Source: Symbiodinium natans
Lineage: Eukaryota > Sar > Dinophyceae > Suessiales > Symbiodiniaceae
Length of the DNA stretch: 64,000 nt
Direction of reading: 5' to 3'
Assembly (NCBI GenBank): GCA_905221605.1
Contig: CAJNDS010002147.1
Coordinates: forward strand, 147,501-211,500
In this document: piece after piece, positions 10,388-20,452 of the stretch
Layout of the letters: each line of letters begins with the position of its first letter
How positions within the stretch are numbered: the first letter of the stretch is position 1
Notes under the pieces: generated by a model
The model's input: only the letters and a program-made list of their open reading frames with translations
Told to the model about the DNA's origin: nothing
Databases searched by the model: none
Program-made: the position numbers and the translations under genes

Positions 10388-10760
10388 CTACCAAACACTC
10401 GTGCTCGAGTCCCAGTCTTTTCGCTCAGCATAGTCCTGGAAAACTGCTCGTATGCGTCTCCAAGACTTCTTGTGTACCTCCAGACTAGCTCTCCATCTCG
10501 CCCGGTTCTTCACGTCCTTTGAGAAACGCAGGTGCCTAAGGCCACTACCTGCGCTGCACGGCGTAGACAAATGTGCATACACGTAGATTCTTTCGTTAGA
10601 AGCCATCTTTTCCAGAATCCCTTTTAGCAACAAAGAAGCTTCTCTACTCAGCAAGTCTAGCTTCTTGGTGATTCCAAAGTACGCGATGTCACGTTCCCGC
10701 TTACAAGCTTGGGCTATCGCGCTTTCCTCTTCGCAACAGAGTTCCAAGACAACCATGGTG
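10388..10760 (-). other. Methyltransferase-like C-terminal extension of copia pol
   Basis: After PADALTK and a short linker, the frame contains a buried strand and loop VVLELCCEEESAIAQ (near 10740), which resembles an AdoMet-binding motif I. About 60 residues on is YVYAHLSTPCSAGSG (near 10556), which resembles the Pro-Cys block of cytosine-5 DNA methyltransferases. A basic helical tail follows. The ENV and GN-P motifs of a full DNMT are not seen and only about 125 residues remain, so this is at best a reduced or degenerate methyltransferase fold. The call rests on motif reading only. Confidence 0.45.
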
Positions 10761-13060
10761 GCCTCCCCAGAAGCAACTCTGTAGGCCTCGTCCTTCCATG
10801 AGCTCGGAATTGCGAGCACTTCGTCGCAGGTATTGGGCTCTTTAAAGGTAACCGAAACGCTAGTGCCGGAAGCTTTTTCTTCCCAGCCAACCGGCTCGGT
10901 GATCAAGCCACAAGCCTCACACAAGCTTGCCAAACTGTCATTCGTGGGACTTTTCGTTAGAGCATCTGCGGGGTTGACGGCCCCCGGTATGTGCTCAATT
11001 GTGAACCTTCCACGATCCACAAGTTCCTGGAGAAATGCAGCTCTTAACTCTATATGACGAACTTTCCTCAGCAATGTTCCCATTTTTGAGATACAAACTG
11101 CGCTTTCAGAGTCAGAGTAACCCTTCAAGAGATAGTAACCGGTCTCCCTGTCCTGCGGAATGCCTTCCAAGATGGTCTCTGTCAAGAGGGCAATGTAGAG
11201 ACCTTCCCTGGCTATCTCCGTGAGCGCCGCGAGCTCACTCTCAGCGCTGGACAGGGCTGTGGTTGATTGCTTTCTGCTAAAAGTCTTCAGACAGCAGTTT
11301 TCCCAAGTAATCACACCACCACTAACCGAATTCAAACTCCAGCTTGCGTCTGTAAAACAGGAAACCGCCTGAGGATCCGCATCATCTTCCAGGATCTCCC
11401 GAGTTGATGGAAACACCTGTACTCGGTGCGGAAGCCCTTTTATCCACTTAAGGACGTCTCTCATGCACGTTTCAGCAGCCTCGTCTGGCGCCGCCTGGTG
11501 CCGGCCCAAAAACCCGCAACAGAATTGCAGGTCCGGTCGGGAGAGGGCTGCCCATGCAAGCCGACCAAGGGTTCTACGATACTTTTCGTGCGCAGCTGGG
11601 CTAATTTTTTCAGTTTGCCCTTTACGAACCAGGTCGGAGTATCGCTTTTCAAGCGACGGGAGTTTGGGGCTCGGTTTGGTTATGTTGTATTCAGAGCAGC
11701 ACGCGTCTAGGTACTTGCCATCTAGCCCGAAATAGACGCGCTTGTCTCCGGAACGTCGGAAGATTCTCCTACCTAGGAAGGAAACTTCCCCCGCACCATG
11801 TTCAGGAAGCTCTCCAGTCAGTTTTAGCTTGTAGCGTTTCTGCAGTCCTTCGAAAACTCTCTTTCCTTCCGAGGGGTCCTCGGAGTAGATCAGCAAATCG
11901 TCTACATAGAACAGTACCAACGTCAGACCCTTCGACGTCTTCCTCCGGTATATAGTAGGGTCCAGGCTTGGACTGAATCCGCTCTTCTCCAAGTACGAAC
12001 TCAGTTCCTTATACCAAGAAAGCGGTGCCGATCTCAATCCGTTCATCGCTTTGTGAAGACGAAGATACACCTTCTTGTTTCCTGCCTTTTGGGGAACAGA
12101 AGAGTCCGCAATACTCACGTTGTTTGGGAGCTCTACGTACTCTGGCCTTGACACTGCAGCGTGCATGAAAGCCACGCTCACGTCACAGCTCAACACGGAG
12201 CCCTTCTTGCAAAGCAATGCCAAAAGAAGCCTTAAACCCTCTAAACTCGTAGTCGGGCTGTAGATGCCTTCTGAAAGCGTCGTGCCTCCCATTGAAGCGT
12301 AATCTCTAACAACGAGGCGGGAACGGTAAAGACCTTTACGTTTGATCGTGTTAACCCACCTGCTCGTGAGAACCCTCCGACCGCTCTCTCGCGCCGACTT
12401 ACGGGCCTCAGCTTCAGAGATCACTTTTCCTACTCCAAAAGACTCGAGTTCCTCAAGCTCCAACTTCATCGAAGCATACAAAAGTTCAGGGTCTAACTGT
12501 TCACCTGAGGTCTCAGAAACGGCGTTTCGGGGTACTTGGCACTTGATCTTACTCCCTCCGAATTTGAGAGTAAACGAATCAGCTACTTCTTTAGACGTGG
12601 CCAGAATGTCCGGTCCTTTGAACAAAGACTCTAACAGATGGTTAGTTAGCCAGTCAATTTCCATGTCCTCCAGGTCATCCGGCTGCATTTCCGGTGACCC
12701 AAGTCCGCCTTCCCCCTCATCATCTGTGGGTTCCACGTAAGACGGAATATCATTCAGAGGATCAGGATCATCTGGTACCATTTCTTCATCTTCGTTTTCA
12801 AACCCCGGGTCAGGGTCTTCTGACTTCACCGGATCAGGTGGTGGCTCAAACATGATGGGCCTTTCAGGATCCGCTGGGTCTAAAACGAGAGGCTGTGAAG
12901 TTGACAGAGCGTGTGTGGCCTCTACGTCGTAGACAGGCTCACCTTTCGCTCCTTCTAAGGCCCTACAGACAGGAAAGATATCGATCTCAGTCTGACCCAA
13001 TGGAGCAGCAAAGATACCGCCCCCTCTAGGCTCTTTAGGCCCTAGATACACAGCTTTCAC
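10388..13060 (-). CDS. Copia pol: reverse transcriptase and RNase H
   Basis: About 110 acidic linker residues are followed by a complete copia RT. Visible blocks are RWVNTIKRKG, YRSRLVVRDYAS, LLLALLCKKGSVLSCDVSVA, LHKAMNGLRSAPLSWY and the active site FYVDDLLI (near 11905). RNase H follows with DASW, SSAESELAAL, YSDSESAV and RHIELRAAFL, ending in the PADALTK signature near 10965. A further 190 residues continue past the usual end (listed separately). The frame overlaps the integrase frame by 4 bases (GTGA at 13057-13060). It has no ATG there, which fits a single polyprotein broken by a one-base loss. All RT and RNase H catalytic acids appear intact. Confidence 0.9.
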   Translation of the reverse strand: MKAVYLGPKEPRGGGIFAAPLGQTEIDIFPVCRALEGAKGEPVYDVEATHALSTSQPLVLDPADPERPIMFEPPPDPVKSEDPDPGFENEDEEMVPDDPDPLNDIPSYVEPTDDEGEGGLGSPEMQPDDLEDMEIDWLTNHLLESLFKGPDILATSKEVADSFTLKFGGSKIKCQVPRNAVSETSGEQLDPELLYASMKLELEELESFGVGKVISEAEARKSARESGRRVLTSRWVNTIKRKGLYRSRLVVRDYASMGGTTLSEGIYSPTTSLEGLRLLLALLCKKGSVLSCDVSVAFMHAAVSRPEYVELPNNVSIADSSVPQKAGNKKVYLRLHKAMNGLRSAPLSWYKELSSYLEKSGFSPSLDPTIYRRKTSKGLTLVLFYVDDLLIYSEDPSEGKRVFEGLQKRYKLKLTGELPEHGAGEVSFLGRRIFRRSGDKRVYFGLDGKYLDACCSEYNITKPSPKLPSLEKRYSDLVRKGQTEKISPAAHEKYRRTLGRLAWAALSRPDLQFCCGFLGRHQAAPDEAAETCMRDVLKWIKGLPHRVQVFPSTREILEDDADPQAVSCFTDASWSLNSVSGGVITWENCCLKTFSRKQSTTALSSAESELAALTEIAREGLYIALLTETILEGIPQDRETGYYLLKGYSDSESAVCISKMGTLLRKVRHIELRAAFLQELVDRGRFTIEHIPGAVNPADALTKSPTNDSLASLCEACGLITEPVGWEEKASGTSVSVTFKEPNTCDEVLAIPSSWKDEAYRVASGEATMVVLELCCEEESAIAQACKRERDIAYFGITKKLDLLSREASLLLKGILEKMASNERIYVYAHLSTPCSAGSGLRHLRFSKDVKNRARWRASLEVHKKSWRRIRAVFQDYAERKDWDSSTSVW

Positions 13061-13990
13061 TTAGCGTAAACAAGACATCCAAACGGCAGGGTCCTCGTAC
13101 GATGCACAATCTCCTCGTGCAGCCGGTCAATGGGCGTAGTCACGTCCTGGTGACTAAAGCTCCAGAGGTTGTAGCACCTGGCACTGTAAAGGACACAAGC
13201 TTGCCAGAGCATTCCTCCCAGCGGAAGCTTCTTGTTCCAGTCTTCCGGCACGGAATTCCGCGCAACTTCTCTCTCCAAGTCTAACCACACTGCCCAAAAT
13301 CCCTGCTTCATAGTTTCTACTTGTCTTTCAATAGCGCCTTTTGACTGAGGGCGATACCCGGGCACGACGTCCACAATGACGCCAGAAACAGCTACATCAC
13401 CTGTACGGGTAGTCAATTTTTCGGCTAAAGACATCAAAGCCGACTCCTGATCACATCTCACTGTGACCATTTTATTCACAAGACCCATTTCGCGAATCAC
13501 TCGTCCAATGTTGTAAAACAGATCCGGATCATCCAAATTCATGGCCGGGATGGCCGTGGTATAGTTCGAAGAACAATGTGCAAGAAGCAGCACACGAAGA
13601 CGACCAAAGTAGTAGAAATCCATTCCAATCGTCTGGTCCTCGCGTTGCAAACGCCTTCGCAAGCGTCTCGCAGGAACCTTCCCTTTACTCGAGGTGCAGG
13701 CCTCACAGTTCACATCATAAGGAAAATGACCTCTGGATCTATGCACTTGCAAAGCCACACTTCGCAGAGGTATCCTATCTGAAACTTCTGCACCTCCAGG
13801 CGGTTCCGGGGGTTTCGGTGGTTCAACACCTTGAGGTTTCGGAAGCGGACTCTCTTTCTCTCCTCTCTCTTCTCTCTCTGAAGAACGTGGCATGTCACTA
13901 TCGAGTTCTAAGGGCTCAGCTTGCGTCCCCTTACCGGGGAGGGGCAGTCCCCGCACAACTCTCAAGTGGCTGTGCTCAGAAGTGGATCTG
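13057..13990 (-). pseudogene. Copia integrase
   Basis: Zinc-binding HHCC region (HRSRGHFPYDVNCEAC near 13740), then a DDE core: GMDF (near 13617), VRCDQES (near 13450) and GAIERQ (near 13330), followed by the copia-type PFGCLVYAK at the C-terminus. The fold is a retroviral-type integrase that would join element cDNA to host DNA. The frame stops at 13057 and pol resumes one frame over. Upstream it continues without a stop all the way to the zinc knuckle at 18480, but much of that span is the shadow of another ORF. Confidence 0.85.
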
Positions 13991-14783
13991 CTCCCTTTTT
14001 CATCATCGCCCTTTCTTCTCAACAAACAACACCCACACAAACTCCAAGCACAACACCATGCCACGCACACCAACAAGCTCCACAAGTTCCTGTCGAGACA
14101 AAGGCCCAAGCACATGGCCTTACATGAGAACTTCAAAGAGGCTTTAAAACCTGAGCTCCAAGTTGGTTTCACAACGTGCCTGCTAAAGACAAGAGTACGT
14201 TCTACATCAACTCGAACATAACAGAAACGAGTCTTGATTCGCACTCGGACTCCTTTACGACGATGGTGTAAACGGTACTTTCGGGACACAACTTGAGGGT
14301 AGTCACCAACTCCTCGAAACCTTTTCAAACACATCTTCAAGAATCGAAATCCTAACCAGAACGAACCCCCCAAGAGACTTGCTATCACATAGATCGCCAA
14401 GCAAGCAAAAACATCCAATGCTTCTCCTGGCATGCAAAACAAAGCACTCCTGGCCGGCAGGGGTCTGTCATGACTCATGTTCAGGAGGTTTGGGTTCGTG
14501 GTGTTTCTGAGGTTCACACTTGAGGGTATTTCGGATCTTTGAGGGTACTGCATAGAAGATCGAAGTTCTTTTGGGCTTCTCTTCAAGGGACCTTCAAGCT
14601 CGCACACTCCTAACCAAGCAAGTCTCACACAGCAACATGTCTGTTCAACTGCTTCACTCATGCTTCTTTCCAAATCCAAACAAGCCTGAAAGACACTGTG
14701 TTTTTCCAACGCGCAAGACATGCGATCGGCGCGTTCAGAAACAATTCCACAAAAGGAAGAATTCCGCACAGCCTTTAAGGCCT
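13991..14783 (-). other. Open, hydrophobic stretch before integrase
   Basis: In the integrase frame this region stays open and encodes two hydrophobic segments that could span a membrane (around 14430-14370 and 14060-13990), with arginine-rich sequence between. No family is recognised. It may be non-coding DNA that happens to be open, the remains of an inserted gene, or a spacer between protease and integrase. Confidence 0.3.
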
Positions 14784-16907
14784 TCACTTCTTCTGTCCAG
14801 GGGAAGGAAGCACAAACTTCCTCTCTTCGGCTGTTTGACCCAAGCCGCCCGGAGGCGGAAGGGCATCCGCTGCGGATGATGTAGCGGTCTCGGATGTAGG
14901 CCTTTCCTCCGCTGTCACGGTTGCTGGCTCTGGAGCTGCAGGCAAAGACTCTGCAACCACTGGCACTTCTGGAACCGTCAAAGGCGAGGAAGTTGGAACC
15001 ACAAACCAGGCCTTCGGTGTAGCCCCCGCTGGTGCTCCCTTGGCTTTCGACAGAGCACCTGGAATTTCCCCAGGAGCTGCCTTCGGGACATAGCCGGGAC
15101 CTGGAATTTCCCCTGGAGGAGGGGTCTCCGGCACACTCTCCGTTGTGGAAATTGGAGCTCCAACCGGTGCCGTGGGTTCTGGAGTTTCTGGGGCCCGCTC
15201 CTCTTCCACCACCATCGGCTCCACAATGTGGTCCGAGGGACCAGAAGAAGCAACAGGTGGGACATCCAAGAACTTGAAGGACTCCAAAGGGGCCAATGAA
15301 ACTGCGGAAGGCGAAGGAGGTACCGGTGTTGATGGAGCTGCAGTGTCCCCCAGAGGGGCTCCTAGAGATGCTGGATCGAACTTGTACCCGTCCGTCGCGA
15401 CCGGCGATGGCTCCATAATGATAGGAGACGGTGGGGGCGGCGCAGAGGAGCCCACATCCTTCAAGGCTTTCTCCGCTTCGATGAGCGCCAAAACTCTGGT
15501 CCGGCTCTGCATCATGTATTCCCCCATTGGAATCGATTCGTCCGACGAACTTGCCGAGGATGACTCTGCAGACTCTGTCTCCGAGCCTTCGTTCATCGCT
15601 CCAGTCTCCGAGCCTTCGTTCATCGCTCCAGTCTCCGAGCCTTCGTCCATCGCTCCAATTCCACCTCCAGTATCTGTGGAAGCAGCTGCAGCCGTCCTTC
15701 TGGCCTTGACCTTGGGTCGAGCGGACTGCAAGTCCTCCCGTTTTCGGACCCCTGCTTCGAACTCGATATAGCGCCGGCGCTGATCCATTGCCCCCATTAA
15801 CGCACGCCACCCATGCCTGATGGCTGAGCCTGGCACCCACTCGAGCTGGAGCTCGACGTCGTCTGGATACATTCCAGCCAAAAGGTTGCGTTCCGCTTCC
15901 GGCATGGCCTCGTAAACGGTCAGGACCTTGAGGATACGCTTGATGTAACCCAGCGCAGCCACGTCCCCGCCACTCTGGTGGCGTAGGTGACTTGGATCGG
16001 GAGTATACCCTTCGATAGCGGCACGCGCGTCCCTTGCACGCACGCCGCGTTGATGAAGAGTGCGGCCTTGACCCGCGATTTCGAACCTTGTAGTATGCTC
16101 GTCCAACAACTCGTCGGTGAGCTGGGAAAAATCCCTCTTTCTCTTCACCGGAAGGATCCCTCCATGATCCGGGGCTTCCGGAAACTCGGGCAGCCACAGC
16201 GCCCACGCAACCTCTGCGCTGATGTAGGGCGTTCCATCCAGAGGATCGGGATCGTGATCGCGAAGCCTCTTGGACCACCCCGTTCCCAGGCACGGTCCCA
16301 CACCTGGGTCTGGACGTTGGATCCGCCCAAGGAGCTTCTGTCCAACCTCGAGGAGGTAGCCGTCGGTCATCAAAGCATCTGTCAATGACGCAAAGATGGT
16401 CCCCTGGCGGGAAGAATAAACGAGCCCATCTCCGATAGACATAAGTGGAACTGCAGGTTCCAGGTCGTTCTCTGGAATTGCCGGCACAGGGTATCCACAT
16501 GCAATAAGATCTTCTCGCTGCTGTCGTATCGCTTGCATAAAATACCTGTAGCGCGGCCCCCTCAGCATGCTTCTCCACTTCACTATCAGAGGCGGCTCGG
16601 CTGATGGCTGCGAAGGCTTGCTTGTGGATGCCACCGTTTGAGCCCTCCATCTTCCCCATGCTTCCTCCTCTTCCGTTTCTCCTGTCTCTGATGCAGCCAC
16701 CGAAGGCGAAGGTACTGCAACTTGATTCGGAGGCCTCGAGAAAACATTGAAGGAGGCAACTGAAGCCCCTGCGTCCGCAGTCTCGGCTGGCGCCGCCTCT
16801 GCTGGTGCAGGCTCTACGGGTGCATTCAAAAACACAACCTCCTGCCCGGTACTCTCCGCTGGAGAGTTGTGGGAATCTTGCTCCACCTCCATTTGAGGTT
16901 CCGACAT
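14784..16907 (-). CDS. Embedded 700-codon ORF of unknown function
   Basis: ATG at 16907 (MSEPQMEVEQDS), stop at 14784, in a frame one base off the copia frame. An acidic Pro/Ala-rich N-terminus (about 90 residues) leads to a globular, Trp/Arg-rich central region (about residues 100-390) with a helical basic end. Three 9-residue repeats of the type GAMNEGSET follow (27 bp DNA period, about 15650-15580), then a Pro/Ala/Ser-rich C-terminus. No family is recognised. Composition and codon use look genuinely coding here, while the overlapping copia frame reads as Arg/Ser/Gly/Cys-rich shadow. It lies between protease and integrase, so it was either captured by the element or inserted into it. Confidence 0.6.
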   Translation of the reverse strand: MSEPQMEVEQDSHNSPAESTGQEVVFLNAPVEPAPAEAAPAETADAGASVASFNVFSRPPNQVAVPSPSVAASETGETEEEEAWGRWRAQTVASTSKPSQPSAEPPLIVKWRSMLRGPRYRYFMQAIRQQREDLIACGYPVPAIPENDLEPAVPLMSIGDGLVYSSRQGTIFASLTDALMTDGYLLEVGQKLLGRIQRPDPGVGPCLGTGWSKRLRDHDPDPLDGTPYISAEVAWALWLPEFPEAPDHGGILPVKRKRDFSQLTDELLDEHTTRFEIAGQGRTLHQRGVRARDARAAIEGYTPDPSHLRHQSGGDVAALGYIKRILKVLTVYEAMPEAERNLLAGMYPDDVELQLEWVPGSAIRHGWRALMGAMDQRRRYIEFEAGVRKREDLQSARPKVKARRTAAAASTDTGGGIGAMDEGSETGAMNEGSETGAMNEGSETESAESSSASSSDESIPMGEYMMQSRTRVLALIEAEKALKDVGSSAPPPPSPIIMEPSPVATDGYKFDPASLGAPLGDTAAPSTPVPPSPSAVSLAPLESFKFLDVPPVASSGPSDHIVEPMVVEEERAPETPEPTAPVGAPISTTESVPETPPPGEIPGPGYVPKAAPGEIPGALSKAKGAPAGATPKAWFVVPTSSPLTVPEVPVVAESLPAAPEPATVTAEERPTSETATSSAADALPPPGGLGQTAEERKFVLPSPGQKK

Positions 16908-17330
16908 GCTCAGCACCTTCCCTCAGGGAAAACCAAGACACGCAAACAAGCAAAATGGCTGCGGACAAACATGCGCACTTCAAGCCTTTTTGAGGTCTTT
17001 TGGGCTTCCTAACGCAAAACATGCTTGGCTCGGTTGCTTTGGGGCACTCACTTCCTTTAAGGGCACACCTCAAACCTTCACTGCCGAAGATCAGAAGCGA
17101 AAAACCTTTCAAACACAACCCCTTCACAAGACATGCCAGCAAAAACATCACGTTCCAAACTGCGCACACATGCCGCTGCCAAAAATCATGTTGCTGTCTG
17201 ACAAAAACATGGCATTTCCTAACAGAATCATGCAGTTTCCTAACCAGACTTTCGGAACACAGGCTCCTATCACCACTCAGGACATCCGTTTTTCTAGTAC
17301 AGATCACGTCGTGCGGTTTCCTAACGGCGT
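16908..17330. other. ACATG-rich spacer upstream of the embedded ORF
   Basis: Repeated ACATG/CATGT words in the protease frame translate to VRK-x-HD-like repeats, probably not a real protein. On -, CCGCAGCCATTTTG at 16964-16951 matches the first 14 bases of DinoSL with one mismatch, 44 bases before the embedded ORF's ATG; the leader's 3' half is not present. Confidence 0.35.
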
Positions 17331-18480
17331 GTTCTTCAGGAATTTCCAGGGACCTACTCCTAACTTCAGCCCTCAAACCGCGCAACATGAACTCAAACGG
17401 CGTTCCCGTCAAGACATGGCGGATAGACTTCTCGTCCTCTCCAGGCTTATCATCACTCTTCACTTCTTTCGAAGTCTTCTTCAGGATGCTTGGTCCTGCA
17501 GTAATGTCTTTCCTGGGTTCCTTGTCAACAGGAAGAGAGTCGATCTCCATGTCCGATCCCTTGGATGGGCGTTTAGGAGCTTTCTGCTTCTTTCCGCTAA
17601 TCGCCCACCAGGCCCGTTTCGCCCCAACCAGGCGGACATTCTTCTTTCCACCCTTGTAAATGCGAGACCCGGTGCGCGCAAGGTGCGTCTTCCAGCCCCG
17701 TTCCGACGCGGACCACGGAGATACCACATTAAAAGGCACGTCCGCCACAAGGACGTCCTCCAACGTCAACGAAACGTCGCCGAAACGAACTTCAAGATCA
17801 ACGACATTCGATACGTTTATGATGTCTCCTGAGGCACTATAGAGCGTCACCGTGCGATCATGGTACTTGCAGACACGAAATCCTGACAGATGATCTGCTG
17901 AGACGATGTGGCATGTGGCTCCACTATCGACCAGCCATACATCACGATGCTCTACCTGCAGCGAAGCGCAGACGTATGCCGCATCTCCCTTCGAGGTGCT
18001 TCCAGTCAGGGTGCCTACCTTCTCATCTACAGTGACTTTCGGCTCTACAGCGACCGGTCTAGGGACTACTGCTACGGGCTTAGGCTTCTCAGGCTCAGGC
18101 TGGCTCAGTACTTCTCGTACAGCAGAAGGCTTGGCAAACCTCATCGCCATCACGGTGGAGGTCCTCGAAGACTCGGACTCTGCCTCGGACTCTGGTTCTC
18201 CCATAGCCCGGGCTCTAGCCTTCTTCTTCTTCTTGCCTTTTCCTTTGCCTTTATCAGGCTTGTCGGGCTTCTGCTCCTTGTCTTTGCCGCCTTTTCCGCC
18301 TTTCGGCGTTGGAGAGCGTGGCTTTCCCTTGGGATTCTGCGCTCCCTTGCCATCGCCCTTCTTGCCCTTGTCGCCCTTCTTGCCCTTTTCACCAGCTTCA
18401 CGCTGACGGCTCCAACAGTCCTTAGCCAGGTGTCCCTTTCGTCCGCAGTGGTCACAAAGCTTGTCACCTTTTCCTGACAT
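17331..18480 (-). pseudogene. Copia CCHC zinc knuckle and aspartic protease
   Basis: Begins in frame with a nucleocapsid-type knuckle (CDHCGRKGHLAKDC near 18450), then a very basic Lys/Gly region. The protease active site VDSGATCHIVS lies near 17930, with a flap-like hydrophobic block (VVDLEVRFGDVSLTLEDVLV) about 50 residues later. Copia protease cuts the Gag-Pol polyprotein. The frame continues upstream of the nominal start, since RYYEEQLRLCEG can be read back to about 18565, so Met at 18480 is internal rather than a true start. Confidence 0.8.
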
Positions 18481-19637
18481 CTGCCGATTTGAGGAAAAGG
18501 GACCCTCACACAGACGAAGCTGCTCCTCATAGTACCGAAGCTTTCGCTCAGCGATGTCCAGTCGTTGCTCTTTCCATGAAGAACCACATACTGTCTGAGC
18601 TCCTGGCTCAGAGCTTGCAGCAAAACACTGCAGCGGTCAGCCTCCGTGAGGCGCAACTCTGGAAAGTTCCCAAGCTTGGACTCAGCACGAGAAAACTCGT
18701 CCTCCAAGTGACGGATGAGGTCCGTCGGCCGTCGGTGATGCTGGCACGTAGTCGCCAACTTGAGGCACTGCTCGCGCACATATACAGCTTCCATGCGAGA
18801 CACGATGCTGTATTGCTGTGTGATGGTCCTAACCGCCTCGTATCCGCAGGCACTGAGAGACTGCCTTTTCGAGCACGAGCGTAGCAACTCCTGACCTCTT
18901 TCCCAACGTGAGAGAGATTGGGTGAGATAGTGGTAAAGCTTCGCGCTTCGAGCAGCAACATCATCCGCCAAATCCTTCTTGAAGGATCTCGTTCTTTTGC
19001 TTGACGCAGAGTTGCAACTCTCGAACGAAAGACTCATCTTGAAGAGCAAGCCACGATGACAATGTCTCAAGTAGGCATGCCATGTCTCGACTTCTCTCAT
19101 CCTGCCCTTATTCATGCCTTGGTGCTCTCGCATCGGCAGAAATGGAAGGTACTTCTCTGCTCTATTCTGCACCAGAACTCGAAGACGAGGTAGCTCCTGC
19201 AACAGGCACAGAAGGTGTGCTCGGTGCAGCTGCAAAAGAGTCTTCCATCTTGGCTCGAGCTGCAGCCTCTGCCACCAAACGTGCGGTCTCCGCTGCCTTC
19301 TCTTCAGCCTCATTTCGACGCTTCTCTTCCAAGTCCATCCTTCTCATGAGGGCAGCTATCAACTGCTGGTTCGCTGGTTGGCCTGACTTTGTTGCCTTAG
19401 AGGAGCGAACCCTTTGCGTCGCCTCCGGCAACTCCAGCTCAAGCTCATGCTTCGCCTGCTGGAAGCCAAGTGGGTGGAGTACAAGCTGGAAATGGCCTTG
19501 GTGAAGGCAACTTCCAAGCCATCTTCATGGAAATGCCCAGGTGCTGTCGGCTGTCCTTGAGACCCAAACAGCAAAGCCTCTTCCTCAGGGCTCACATCAG
19601 GTTCTGGCACTGTCGACGCGTCCGGAACTTGGGCCAT
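18481..19637 (-). pseudogene. Copia Gag, frameshifted
   Basis: ATG at 19637 (MAQVPDAST) gives an acidic N-terminus. The frame changes near 19460 into KHELELELPEATQ and a charged helix (DLEEKRRNEAEEKAAETA), changes again near 19165 into a long helical region with SRAESKLGNFPELRLTEADR (near 18660), and once more near 18565 to join the zinc knuckle. The helical, charged content upstream of a CCHC knuckle fits a Gag capsid region. At least three single-base events are needed to restore one frame. Confidence 0.55.
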
Positions 19638-20440
19638 GGCTTTTCCTGGAACGTCTTTTCAGGACGCTCCGCTATGGCAGGGCTCCAAGACAGCGAGAGG
19701 GTCAGGTTGCGACCGCACGGCTCAAATCAGACAGGAGAGGACGCAGTCAAAAGGTTTTACCAGGGTTGAAAGTTCAGTCAAGGAGTGGAGCGGTAAGTCC
19801 GTTCCAGTCACGATCAAGACAGACTCCGAGTTCTGCGATATCTCAAGGCCATCAACAACAAACCCGGCGCAATCGTCCGGTCGACTACAAGCAACATGAT
19901 GAGAAAGAACGGCCTTTGCGTAGGATTGGCTCCGCCATCGTGGGCTTCTCCTAGGGCTGCTGGGGTTCTACCTCTTCTCATTCCTTACGCCCCAAGGCGA
20001 CTTTATGCCTGGTTCCTTACTCGGCCAATAGTTGAGCTTTAAACTTTTCGAGTTTCCTTTATTTGGTAGAAAGCATAAGGTTTAACCCTTTTGTTTGCTC
20101 TTGGCTTTGGAGAAGCAAGGTTCCATTATGTGGTGGACAGACAAGGCTTCGTGCAGGAGCGGTGCGCTGTCACCAACTCCACGGCAGGTCCCAGCCCATG
20201 GTGCGATGCCAAGGACTACTTGCTGATGTCACGGACCACCCTTTGGGTGTCACACCGAGTGATGCGGCTTGTTTTTGTTCTGAAGACTGGGTTCTAGCTT
20301 GTATTCTGTTCAAAAAAAGGGTGTTTGTGTGCAACAGGCAATATCATGCCTGTTGTATGAACACCATTTTTTGAACACAATGCTCGGCAGGGTTCGATGT
20401 GTTGCGGCCGCGTCTCACCTGCCTCTCAGGTTGAGCGTAA
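19638..20440. other. Left flank of the copia element; no LTR recognised
   Basis: Expected place of the 5' LTR on -, but no long match to 10.15-10.39 kb is visible. Two overlapping short + frames between 20063 and 20374 may include an exon of the gene that follows, without recognisable motifs. Confidence 0.35.
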
Positions 20441-20452
20441 CCCGCAACGAGG

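Larger units (their letters stand above)
10388..19637 (-). mobile_element. Ty1/copia retrotransposon, degenerate, no LTRs seen
   Basis: Order on -: Gag (19637-18481), CCHC knuckle and protease (18480-17330), an embedded foreign-looking ORF (16907-14784), integrase (about 13990-13057), RT and RNase H (13060-10388). Integrase before RT is the copia order. Frame changes occur in Gag (near 19460, 19165 and 18565) and between integrase and RT (13060), so no complete polyprotein can be made without several shifts. No matching LTRs, primer-binding site or polypurine tract could be recognised. Gag to pol spans about 9.2 kb, long for copia, mainly because of the 2.1 kb embedded ORF and its flanks. Confidence 0.85.

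Noticed and set aside
13057-18480. The 1,807-codon frame as one continuous polyprotein
   Set aside because: Its middle third is Arg/Ser/Gly/Cys-rich shadow of the embedded ORF, which has the better coding character.
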